Source: Dimorphilus gyrociliatus
Lineage: Eukaryota > Annelida > Polychaeta > Dinophilidae
Reading direction: 5' to 3'
NCBI GenBank assembly: GCA_904063045.1
Contig: CAJFCJ010000006.1
Coordinates: forward strand, 372,001-436,000
DNA length: 64,000 nt
The stretch's first letter is position 1. Each line of letters begins with the position of its first letter. Under the pieces are notes generated by a model, which saw only the letters and a list, made by a program, of their open reading frames with translations, was not told the DNA's origin and did not search any database. Below are positions 12,461 through 22,109 of the stretch, in pieces. A program made the position numbers and the translations under genes.

Positions 12461-15400
12461 ATGTCGGAATCAGGAGTTGATATGATGTTTGATGAAGCCG
12501 ACATAGATCAAAATATTCCTGTTTATGAAATTAAGTCAAAAACACTGCCTGACAGGTTCGTTAGATATTTTCCTTTCGTCAATAATTGAAACGCAATATA
12601 ATCTCGATTCGTGAGTGTTAAGAGTATTTACTCATATTCCACGCTGAAATATTTGAAAATTTTATTGAGTATTCTAAAATATATCACATCTTAAAAGGGA
12701 AATAATGACTTAAGGGACCGGTAGGGGGCAGCACAGCTCCGGAAAAGGGCTTGATTCGAATTTCTTGAGGATAGATTGCGGGACGGGTGAAAAGTCGTGT
12801 CAGATTCTAACGACATGATCATCCAATGTAATCCAATAGCAAAAGAATATCCTACAATCGGCAGGAAGTCGTCTATTATTAATCCACTTGGAAATTTGAA
12901 AAATTTTTGTAGCTCCTGCAGAGTTTTATTGAAATTACAACCGATATTGTTTCACATAAGCCTTGTGCTTGCTCGCTTCCCCCCTGTGTAAAATACGTCG
13001 TCATAGATACCTGCCACAGTGTTTGTCTGCGGGTTATTTCGATGAGAAATTTCGGTTGCTGGGAGAAAACTAAACCTACCAAATACCTGTGAATGATGAC
13101 AAATATTCCTTTGTGTCTCTCTCAAATGAGATTTGGAAGAGCAGATGCAAGCGGTCTCAATTCACCTTGCCCTTTCGCTCCCTTTGTCTTAATTTCCTCT
13201 AATACCACGAAATTTACATTCAGTTGCGTAACACTGAAAAAACGACATTTATCACTCCAGGAGACGCGAGCCGTGTTTGATGACGTCACCGCTTCTTTTC
13301 GCCCCAGTCGTTAGCTATCGTGACAGCTATTGTAATTTTTATGTCTTTTATTTATACACTAAAGTAAAAAACTAAAACAGTAAGAAACTGTTAATATAGA
13401 AATTCCTACACTCAACTAGCCAAGAAATTCCTATGACATCTTAATCTAGATCATCCTAACATTTCAACTCTGAACAAGTGTTGACAATACACGTTATCTT
13501 TCCATAGTCGACTTTAGTTACATTCAGCTTTTAACTTGCGCATTGAAGTCACCCTTGGACGTCTACTTATCTACTGTTGACTGGGGTATTTAGCTGCTCG
13601 TTTCTTTCTCACTCTTCCGCTTTTCCCCTCCTCTCTGATTTCAATAGCTTTGTAGTTATCTTTTTAAATTAACCCCTAATAGTAAAGGAATTTTGGAGAT
13701 AAAAATGTAAAAAGAAAAATCTTAGCTTAGAGTAATTTAAATTAAGATATTAATTTAGAATACATTGTAAAAGTATCTACGAGGTTTTTCGTTTAATAAC
13801 AGTTTTATTAGACAAAAATTTAATTTACCAATTTATGAAAACAGACAAAATTAAATAGAAAATTTAAGTTTTTTTGGAGATAACTTATGGTTCAGTTGAT
13901 AAAAGTTTTTTTATTATGCTGTAGTTGTTTCTCTCTTTTTTTTTGCTTTGTCGAAATTTAACACCTGTCAAAATTGACAATCTTTCAACGCTGATTGGCG
14001 GTACTCTTTGGATACCTGCTGTTCAAATCCCTGATTGGCCCTTTAAAAAATTGTCCTAATACAAATTTCGCTTTTCTCTCTCGTTAGTAGTTTTGTTCCA
14101 AACGGGACATCTCCATTAAATGCATTCTACTGATGAGGAGACAATGAATGAAGTAATTTCTTACTCATCAAACAACAATTGTCAAGGATATTGGAACAAT
14201 TGTGAATATGAATCCTGCTGGATTCCCCAAGGCCAATTATCAAATGAAGTTTATTACGGCCAATATGAACACTTAAATAATTACGCTTATCAAAACACTT
14301 ACGAATCGAACAATTCTAATTCATATTGGTACCGGTAAGTTAGGCAATTAGACATCCTGTTATATACTTCATGAAAATTCAATTATGCGCTTTCCAATAG
14401 GAATGAAACTGACTTGAGGAATGTGTCTGTTTCATCACGAACTCAGCTTAAAAACTTGCTAATGAGACAAAAGTACCTAACGGAGGAAAGGCAAAGGCCA
14501 TATGGAACAAATGTAAGTTATTACTATCGCTATGAAATGTATTACTAAATATTATGTCTTCGTTAATTTTAGGCAAAAAAATTTTCTTCTGAACCTTTAA
14601 AAATAGCCGCTCAGATTAAAGATGTTCCACCTGATATTCTACAAGTTCATACTAAATTACAAAATCCGACAAGAGGATTTCTTGAAGATAAACGAAAGGA
14701 ACAAATTCAGCGTTACGTTAATGGTGAATTTAATAAAAATGGAGGGGTGGTTTCATCATCAGCGCATGCCTCATCTGCTGGAGCTGTTAAAGTCGTTGCA
14801 ACAAACTTGAAAACTGGCTGCTCCAGTGCTCCAGATATAGGAATAGAAGAAGCTAGTGAAGTTGATGACACATATAATCTACTGGATGATTTAATCTCTT
14901 TAGACGGCATTGAGAACTCTATCGATCCGGAAGCAATTGAGCCATTCCATCTACAGGTATATTAACTAAGCATATGGCTGTATGCTTTTTTTACGTTGTG
15001 TTTTTCTTTCAGTTGGCTCAATCAGCTAATACATATGACCGAGATTACAACGAAGAAATGAATACAGCAACACATAGTTGCCCTGCAGACATTGAAAAAG
15101 ATGTTAGATTATTCAGTGGGGGTCGCCGCAGGTCGGAAGTTCGTACTCAGTTCTCGGGCGAGGACGACATGAAAAACTATCAAAAAGAATTAGAGAGAAA
15201 ATTTAACCACAATCAGAGTAAGTAATTTCATTGAGGGCTTGGAGCATCCACTTACCGTTTACATTATTCAGTTGAACGACGAAGAAGATATAATATTAAT
15301 GATAGAATTAAAGAATTAGGAACATTACTCCCTAGACGAAATGACACGTATGTAAAATGAGGAGATTAAATATCTTTTTTCTAATCGATAATCCATTTCT

Positions 15401-15770
15401 CAGGACATTTAATGATTTAAAGCAAAATAAAGGATCGATACTGAAAGCTTCTGTAGATTATATACGCAAGCTACAAGATGATCAAAGGCGTTTAAAAGCA
15501 ATTGAAGATCAAAATCGCCATATGGAAGCCACGAATAGAAAGTTAATACTTCGAATGCAAGATATGGAGAGAATGATGACAGTTCATGGAATTTCGAACG
15601 CAAGTGGGACAAGCAGTAATGAGATGCTAGAAGAAGTTCTGGGAAATATTCGAAACCCTATTCTAAAATCTGAACCCAAGGAAGATATATCTACTTCTGT
15701 AGATGAAATTATGGATGATCACAACCCACTATGCAGCAGTGACCCTATGTTTTCAACTTTTGATCAATAA
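12461..15770 (+). CDS. MITF: MITF/TFEB-family bHLH-leucine zipper factor with two alternative first exons
   Basis: Common exons are 14401-14512, 14573-14956, 15013-15217, 15272-15347 and 15404-15770. First exon 1A (12461-12555) and first exon 1B (14120-14334) both end in phase 2 and fit the acceptor at 14401, giving 412 and 452 aa. Exon 1A carries VYEIKSKTL, resembling the MITF-A/B1b exon (YELKSQPL). The first common exon has [13 protein letters not shown], the region that in TFEB/MITF binds Rag GTPases. Then come [16 protein letters not shown] and an acidic activation segment ([11 protein letters not shown]). The bHLH reads [17 protein letters not shown], followed by [16 protein letters not shown] and the zipper. 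The family controls lysosome biogenesis and, in vertebrates, melanocytes. Exon 1B gives a Tyr/Asn-rich N terminus I do not recognise. Confidence 0.93.
12718..12733 (+). promoter_or_regulatory. CTCF-like motif in the first intron of the MITF gene
   Basis: CCGGTAGGGGGCAG fits 12 of the first 13 positions of the vertebrate CTCF core (CCASYAGRKGGCR) and lies in an unusually GC-rich patch (about 12711-12790). Whether this animal has a CTCF that binds it is unknown. Confidence 0.25.
13281..13288. promoter_or_regulatory. Perfect CRE palindrome (TGACGTCA) inside the MITF gene
   Basis: The full 8-bp CREB/ATF palindrome lies between alternative first exons 1A and 1B, about 830 bases before the exon 1B start codon. 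The flanks (13260-13315) are richer in G and C than the surroundings. In vertebrates the MITF-M promoter is driven by CREB through a CRE; a similar use here is an inference. Confidence 0.45.
13994..14050 (+). promoter_or_regulatory. Candidate internal promoter for MITF exon 1B
   Basis: Two inverted CCAAT boxes in near-identical context (CTGATTGGC, with ATTGG at 13994 and 14034) lie 40 bases apart. A TATA-like CTTTAAAAAA follows directly at 14041, about 70-80 bases before the exon 1B start codon. The spacing is that of a proximal promoter. Confidence 0.45.
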
Positions 15771-16271
15771 CTATTTTGTTTTTTAATGTGTATGTATATG
15801 TGTATATACTGTGTATACAAAATATACATGCATGTGTATATAGCATTATGTTTCTTATCTCTAAATACATACAATCAGTAGAGAATATACATAAATGATA
15901 TGTAAAACGTGAACATCAAATATTTATACATATATTTATTAATATATATGTCTATATATATATAAATATATATATATATATAAATTTATACAGAATATAT
16001 AACATATATACAATGGGGGAAAAATTGTAGCTAACATTTTTGCGTATAATTTATTTCCTGCTATTAGATAGAAAACACTATCACACAATAGTTATACAGT
16101 ATATTATGAACAGTAAATCAGCAAAGGAAGAACTTTTTGTGATGCTTACATTTTTATATAATCTAGTTCAAAATATTTCTTTATTTACGAATGCGTACAC
16201 GCCAGTCAAAAGTAGTTGGCGAAAGAATGCTTGCAATTAATTATAAAATTATGGTCATTGTGTTGTAGTTT
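15771..16271. other. MITF 3' region, AT-rich
   Basis: 3' flank of the MITF gene, dominated by TA-rich simple sequence. No gene was recognised. Confidence 0.4.
15951..15982. repeat. (TA)n microsatellite
   Basis: Interrupted run of TA dinucleotides within a TA-rich stretch reaching about 15790-16010. Confidence 0.8.
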
Positions 16272-16466
16272 TTAATTCTTCTGTGCTGTCAAGATTTTGC
16301 CATTTTGGTAGACAAGTTTGGTCATAGCTACCCAGACATGGTAAAAGCAGTTCTGTGAATCAGTGCCCTCGTCTTCTACAAGAACATAATCTCTTCTAAA
16401 AAGGGTATGACCTGATGGCACAAATAAATTGGACAAAATGCATTGGTGGTCTTCCACTTTCATCAT
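16272..16466 (-). CDS. Small unassigned ORF, 64 aa
   Basis: Starts with ATGATG and ends in TAA. Its base composition is clearly less AT-rich than the flanks, codon use looks coding, and it has a mixed globular composition (two Cys, PSGHTLFRRDYVLVEDEG, HVWVAMTKLVYQNG). No signal peptide, membrane segment or known family was recognised. It lies antisense between the MITF and GPCR genes and could be an independent single-exon gene or a 3' exon. A possible acceptor (TATTCAATAG) ends two bases before the ATG. Confidence 0.35.
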   Translation of the reverse strand: MMKVEDHQCILSNLFVPSGHTLFRRDYVLVEDEGTDSQNCFYHVWVAMTKLVYQNGKILTAQKN

Positions 16467-16879
16467 GGCTATTGAATATTTTCAATTACAGATCTGATTC
16501 TCAGAGTTTCTATAATTAACAACGTATGCTTATGAAAAAAGATAGTGTATAGGCAATTATTTCTGCATATAGGAAATAGTTTGAACTAGATTTTACAAAA
16601 AATATAAACGCTTCAAAAATTTCTTCCTTGCAGTAGTAGATTTTTTGCTGGAAAGAGAAGACTACTTGATAATCATACAAATAGTGGGTAGTAAAAATTA
16701 GGTAGAAATGTTAGTGTAGCTACAATTTTTTCACCTACTATATATATAAAAGAATATTATATATATATATATATATACTGTATATTCTGTATATTTATAC
16801 TGTATATATTATTATGCCATATATACAGTATAAGCTCGTTACTTTCTGTCATGTACGAATATAACAATATGGATTTTTT
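16467..16879. other. AT-rich spacer with TATACTGTATA-type repeats
   Basis: 3' flank of the minus-strand GPCR. Contains a (TA)n run and several copies of the near-palindromic TACTGTATA motif (about 16777-16830). No gene was seen. Confidence 0.4.
16757..16777. repeat. (TA)n microsatellite
   Basis: About ten TA units, followed by diverged TATACTGTATATT units. Confidence 0.8.
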
Positions 16880-17923
16880 CTAAATCGCTTCCTCCTCGAT
16901 GTTTGTTCTTCTATAATTGCATGAAGACTTTTTACGCTTAGAACTGGAGTTTCTCTTCAAATTGACAGGGTTTAGAGCGTGACGCATATATGGTAAATAG
17001 ATAATATAGACAAACGCATGAAGGGTAAAAGATAAATGATAGGCATGGAGCGCCATCTGCTGAACTAAGTACACTATCATAGTTAACTCCACATTTGTAG
17101 GTCTAGTGACGGTGTAAAATCGTAGGAACTGCGTGGGAGAGGTAAATAGGAGGAAGACACCATTAATTGCCAAAGAGAGTATAACATCTCTTCTAATAAC
17201 AATTTCTTCGTGCCTTGGAGAGTAGCGGCGTGTGGCTACAGTGCTCATCCTTACATGTAGATGATGGACGAAACTTGCAATACCTCTATGCCTATGCTTT
17301 ACTGTAACGACCATAGTCATACTATTTAGAATAATAACAACAGAATAAGGAAGAACCACATTGAAAATGGCATCAAACCGGACAAGTAGAAGAGCGGAAT
17401 CTCCATAATCGGCGAGCGGTATGCATGTCATCATATGATTGGAAACTGTTAAAGACAGGTTAACGTGAACCGCGATAGCAACTGCAACAATACCAAGTAG
17501 TACGAATCTTGCTCTCATCCTACTACACAGAGCCGCTCTCGCTGTATAGCACATCCGAATATGAGCATCAATCGCTATAACAACTTGAGTCCAGACAGAA
17601 ACAAAATTTGTTAGATTACTAAAGAAGAAGAAGGCTTGACAAGCGACGGAAACTTGTGAGAAAACAGATAAAGGTGTCTGACTGTCTATCCAAGCTAGTA
17701 AAAGCGTGATTAGGAATATTACATGAACAGTTGTAAGACAACGGCAATAAACTGTTGTAGAACTCCGAGATTTATCGTTGGTCCTGAGGAGAATTGCTGC
17801 GATGAGATTTGCAAAAATTCCGATAGTTGTATAAACAGGGCGAACATAATAGTCAAGTATATGTAGAGTAAGTGATAGGCCTTCAGGCCCCGCTGATGTA
17901 TTATTATGTTTATGTAGTATCAT
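16880..17923 (-). CDS. Divergent class A-like GPCR, 347 aa
   Basis: Single coding exon. Seven hydrophobic segments can be traced, from IFANLIAAILLR (TM1) to HLSFTLHAFVYIIYLPY (TM7), with a short N terminus and a Lys/Arg/Ser-rich tail. The TM3 end reads VVIAIDAHIRMC: Arg3.50 of the DRY motif is replaced (DAH). TM7 has HAFVY where NPxxY is expected. The TM3 Cys (ACQAFFFF) and an extracellular-loop Cys (MTCIPL) could form the conserved disulfide. It is probably an orphan or lineage-specific receptor. The frame opens at a GTG (17929), but the first ATG is at 17923; an acceptor (ATCATTTAG) directly before it implies a 5' UTR intron. Head-to-head with the dehydratase-like gene. Confidence 0.8.
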   Translation of the reverse strand: MILHKHNNTSAGPEGLSLTLHILDYYVRPVYTTIGIFANLIAAILLRTNDKSRSSTTVYCRCLTTVHVIFLITLLLAWIDSQTPLSVFSQVSVACQAFFFFSNLTNFVSVWTQVVIAIDAHIRMCYTARAALCSRMRARFVLLGIVAVAIAVHVNLSLTVSNHMMTCIPLADYGDSALLLVRFDAIFNVVLPYSVVIILNSMTMVVTVKHRHRGIASFVHHLHVRMSTVATRRYSPRHEEIVIRRDVILSLAINGVFLLFTSPTQFLRFYTVTRPTNVELTMIVYLVQQMALHAYHLSFTLHAFVYIIYLPYMRHALNPVNLKRNSSSKRKKSSCNYRRTNIEEEAI

Positions 17924-18009
17924 TTTCACCTAAATGATAAGAAAAATTAGAAAACTTCTTACACAAACCTCCAACATATTCGGAACGCACATATGCACTG
18001 CGTTTGCAC

Positions 18010-18045
18010 TCGACGTCAAACGGCGCGTAGACGCCCTGACGTCGA
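18010..18045. promoter_or_regulatory. Inverted repeat of CRE-like sites in a divergent promoter
   Basis: The 9-mer TCGACGTCA (18010-18018) is repeated as its exact reverse complement TGACGTCGA (18037-18045). Inside lies a second shorter inverted repeat (GGCG...CGCC, 18022-18035). Both arms carry the CRE-like octamer TGACGTCG on opposite strands. The element lies 87 bp from the GPCR start and 113 bp from the dehydratase start and is followed by a TATATA stretch. Confidence 0.5.
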
Positions 18046-18157
18046 TATATAGTATTATAATACATTAGTACACAAAAAATACTTAGGCCTGTTTAATTCG
18101 TTTGAAACAAGAGATGGCGCACATTGTTCACATTGGACCTTGATAAGAGAGGAGAGG

Positions 18158-19147
18158 ATGTCACTTAAAGAATTAAGTTTTATTGATAGAGAGAAGATAG
18201 AGGACGCTCGCAGAAACTTGGAAGGAATAGTGACAAAATCTCCCTTATTAAAGTTGAACACCACATTTATACGCCACAGTGAGTACAATTTAGAGGGGAA
18301 AAAAATCTATATCAAATTGGAAAATTTACAAGATGTCGGCTCCTTCAAAATTCGAGGAGCAGTAAATGCTTTAAGACAGAAGAAATTAAATTCTGTTCAG
18401 GGGGTCTACACTTGCAGCGTAGGCAATTTCGCTCACGCGTTAGCCTACGGCTCATCAAAACTTGGCGTTCCTTGCAGTGCAGTTGTTCCACCAAACTATT
18501 CTAAGCAAAAAATTATGGGAGCAAAAGCTTTCGGAGCATCAATAAAAGTAGTAGAATTTGATGAATTTTGGCAAGCAATGTCTACTGGCGACATATCTGG
18601 TATTGACGGAACATTTATCCATCCTGTGTGCGATGAAGATGTTATAGCAGGACATGGGACAATAGGCTTAGAAATATTAGAGGATTTGCCTGACGTTAAT
18701 CAGATAATAGTACCATTTGGCGGTGGAGGCCTTGCGTGTGGGATAGCTTCGGCTGTAAGAGGTTATAATGTAAAAGTAACACCTTGTGAAGTGGATGTAG
18801 CGGCACCGCTTAAGGCATCTCAATTAGCTGGTAAACCTACAACTTGTAAATCACACACAGTAAACTTCGTAGATGGAATGTCTGGAACGAGAGTGTTTGA
18901 CCCTATGTGGAATTTGATAAACAATCTTTTAGAGGACTCAATAGCTTTAAGCTTAGAAAGTATCGCGGGCGCTATGAAAATTTTAGCCGAGGGCAATCGA
19001 GTGATAGCAGAAGGAGCTGGAGCAGCACCAATTGCGGCTGCATTATCGGAACAAACGGCTCCAGGAAATATCGTATGTGTCGTTTCTGGAGGCAATATCG
19101 ATTTGAATAAGTTTTGCACTGCAATGAGTGGTATCGTTCCAGAATAG
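18158..19147 (+). CDS. Serine racemase / threonine dehydratase-like PLP enzyme (fold type II)
   Basis: Intronless gene of 329 aa. The PLP-binding lysine lies in GSFKIRGA (Lys64). The phosphate-binding glycine loop is FGGGGLACG, and near the C terminus is the typical VVSGGNIDL. The substrate loop reads SVGNFAHALAYG where relatives have S(S/A)GN(H/A)xQ. Family members dehydrate L-serine/L-threonine or racemise serine in the cytosol. Which reaction this one favours cannot be decided here. The frame opens at a TTG (18140); the first ATG is at 18158. The lack of introns contrasts with most genes in the window, so a retrocopy or transferred gene is possible, although some invertebrates have such enzymes. 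Confidence 0.88.
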   Translation: MSLKELSFIDREKIEDARRNLEGIVTKSPLLKLNTTFIRHSEYNLEGKKIYIKLENLQDVGSFKIRGAVNALRQKKLNSVQGVYTCSVGNFAHALAYGSSKLGVPCSAVVPPNYSKQKIMGAKAFGASIKVVEFDEFWQAMSTGDISGIDGTFIHPVCDEDVIAGHGTIGLEILEDLPDVNQIIVPFGGGGLACGIASAVRGYNVKVTPCEVDVAAPLKASQLAGKPTTCKSHTVNFVDGMSGTRVFDPMWNLINNLLEDSIALSLESIAGAMKILAEGNRVIAEGAGAAPIAAALSEQTAPGNIVCVVSGGNIDLNKFCTAMSGIVPE

Positions 19148-20482
19148 GTTTGATTATCATGCAATAGAATACGTCAAAAATATCAGCCATTACTTAAAAA
19201 TAAATTGATATATCGAAAATATACTTGGAAGATAGATTACTTAACTTACCGAGGTAATTAAAAAATCCCACTTCCTCTGAGTGTATTCTCCTTACCAAAA
19301 AGGATATTACTCTTTCGAAAAAATTAGTTCCTCTTGTGCTTACAATTCGCTGAAGATTCAAAAGAGAAAAGAAATGTTCGCCTCCTATCGAGAGAAAAAT
19401 TACATACAGCGCACTCGGAATTTTTCGGGTGTCCTTCCATCTGATCAGATTTACAGGGCTTTACGTTAAAATTTTAAAAAATTTTATTTTTATTTATCAA
19501 CACTCCCTCTTCACCTATTGTTAAATAATATTCAGTGCAAATTGTACAATATCACTGAGTTACCTTACTGGATCAGTGCTATTAGCTGCAGGAAATATTG
19601 ATGCACTCGTCAAAACATTTTTTCGTTGAGAGGAAACTATCATACCTAAAAAAAAATTTAATTTCGCACGAAAAGCGTCAATTGTATTTTTCTATAATTC
19701 TACTTTTACTTATGTTTTTGCGGCGCCCTGAAATTTTTAAGTTATCCTAACTTTCTTTACTCCTATACACTTTATTTTTATAATCATACAGCTTTTAGAC
19801 GTGTTGAGCTTCAGGAAACTAGATAAATAAAGCGGAGTGCTTGGAAAACGCAGGCCTATTTGCTTTTACCAATATATAAATCGTTTTATACGCAGTAAGG
19901 TGTCCTTTTGCCATTTCAATCTATAAATCTTTCCTCTGTTAGTTGAATTTTCTTTATCTTAATCAGAATCCTATAATAGTTTCATTAAGCGCATAAAATA
20001 TTACGCTTATTTGTATAATGAAACGGCAAAAACCGGTATTTTTCTTTAGTTTGTGTTTGTTGAAGGATATATTTTGTGTATCATGACACCATTGCCTTTA
20101 TTAATAACTGGCTTGTGCCCAGCAGCCATAATTAGACGAATAAAACTTTTTATTATTATATTTTCTCATTACTTATACAAAAGTTATTCCAGGTAAACTT
20201 ATAGCCTCTTCTCGTTGTAAAAAGGACATAATTAAATAATTACCTGTAAATTTATTATGAAGTAATATCTTTTATTTCTATTGAAACTAATAATTCTTAT
20301 TTCGTATAAAAGACCAATGATGGTTTATCAGGGTAACATCTAGCTTCTCAATGTTATTTAATGATATTACAAGGTTTTATTATAGTAATAAAATAGAAAA
20401 GAGAAATATTAGTCATTAATAATGTCATCATTATTAGTATACACATATTATTATTATGATTAATGTTTACTGTTATATTTGG
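19148..20482. other. Intergenic region between convergent genes
   Basis: Contains the 3' flanks of the dehydratase-like gene and of the TNF-like gene. Short open frames here lack coding character. No RNA gene or repeat family was recognised. Confidence 0.4.
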
Positions 20483-21677
20483 CTATCTGCCTATTTTATT
20501 CAGTCCAAAATATGTTGACTTCTTATGTTTTGTTATAAGGTCCGGATAGTTGATTTTTACAAAAATTTTGTCTCCCTTCTGTAAGTCTGCCGATCCGTAA
20601 ATATTACTGGAGCGAGTAAAGCCTTTTTTTTCCTCTTTGGATAGGGAGAATCCGCTCTATATAAAAAAAATAAAATATTATATCAATCGATTTTTTTAAT
20701 CAAACCATAAAATGATAAATTTTACTTGGAATAGAGTTTTATCTCTTTCTTTCTCTCTTTTCAGAGCTACAATATGAGAAATTCTTTCTGGCTTCTCTGT
20801 GGACTTTTCTTTAAGTCTAAATTGGACCTATTGAAAAATTTCTCCTAAAATTAATTAGCAGCTGGATATTGCAAGATTACCTGACAATAGATTATGTAAA
20901 ACCCGCTTTCTAAAATTTCAACATTTCCTGTCTTTATATCGTAGTGAAATCCATAAATGTATGAGGGAGTACGATCAAATTCCCACTCCTTGATAGTCTC
21001 CAGTTTACCAGATGGCTTGTTACTATTAATTTTATCAGTTTTAATGTAAAATCGCAAAGCAATAGACTTCTCAATAGAATCTGAAATCTAAAAAATATTT
21101 GTCTGATTGCAAAAGTAAAACTAAAACTAAAACTTCTGTAAATTCTTATTTATACCTATAGTCCTAGATAATTCAGCCTATGAATCACAGGTAGTATTCA
21201 TTAAATCTTATTTTCTTTTTCTATATCCAATATTATTATATAATAAAAAACACGTAAATCAAGTTAGTAAATTTGATTAACAATTTGCTAAGAATAGATA
21301 ACTTAAGAATAAAAGATAATTATATAATAAACCAAAAAGACTTTAAATAAGACTTTATTCTTCATTCAGTAAACTCATCGTTGCGCTATCACGAAAAATA
21401 ATCTATTTATGGCGAATAATACAAATGTTGATGTAATTGCAAACTATCTTACGTTTCTATTCTGTCCGATAAGACTTATTTCTGGTTGATGTTCAGATAA
21501 AAGAGGAAAAAAGATGTCACCACGTTCAATATTATTGAAAGGCCATAATCTCTTTTCAAACGCCAGAAAATGATAGCCAGTTGCACTAATCAGTGATATT
21601 AACACGAAACAAAAAACTAGACAAACTTGGCCCATGTATCTTTGCCTTGGTTTCCTAAACGAAGTCTTTTCGCTCAT
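20483..21677 (-). CDS. TNF-superfamily ligand (ectodysplasin-like), type II membrane protein
   Basis: Four exons (21677-21453, 21087-20881, 20827-20726, 20656-20483), all phase 0, encode 235 aa. Exon 1 gives a short basic cytoplasmic tail, a signal-anchor (VCLVFCFVLISLISATGY) and a stalk. The TNF homology domain begins around residue 80. Recognisable parts are GFHYDIKTGNVEILESG followed by FYIIYCQV (the GxYxxYxQV strand), SNIYGSADLQKGDKIFVKI (LxxGDxxxV strand) and the final STYFGLNKIG (TFFGxxxL strand). The pattern resembles EDA/TNF ligands, but sequence alone does not assign the subfamily. No furin site was seen in the short stalk; a 365-bp intron follows exon 1, long for this region. Confidence 0.87.
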
Positions 21678-22109
21678 TTTATACAAGTCGTCTTCGAAAT
21701 TCGCGCTTAAATGACAAGTGACTAAAGAGTGAATGAAACCTGTTTTTATTTGGCAAGTTCTTCCTTAACGACAAGAGTGATATTCGAGAAAGCTATCTGT
21801 TTTTTTTTAAAAAAATAATATTGGTGCCTGGTTGAGATAAGGTAGAATATTTATTTGTAGGAAAAAACAAGACAATTTACCAAAATATCAGTAAGAGAAC
21901 CTGATGTTATGAAATTTGAAATTTAATATAATGTGATGAGACAGATGATTTATATTCCCACAGCTTTGCTAACCCAAATTAAATTTCACTGTTATTTGCA
22001 TAAGTAGAGGAAAATATGGTATTGACCCATATGTAGATTTATGTTCAGAGAATTGCACTATGTTCTTAGATTTTTATGTTAAATTTCCTAAAAATTGCAT
22101 ATCTGTTTA
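21678..22109. other. Spacer between TNF-like and ENTPD genes
   Basis: About 430 AT-rich bases holding the TNF-like promoter and the ENTPD 3' UTR, both on the minus strand. Nothing distinct was seen. Confidence 0.35.

Noticed and set aside
14015-14035. GTTCAAATCCC, a tRNA B-box-like string.
   Set aside because: No T-stem pairing, anticodon arm or acceptor stem could be built around it; it lies in the putative exon 1B promoter.
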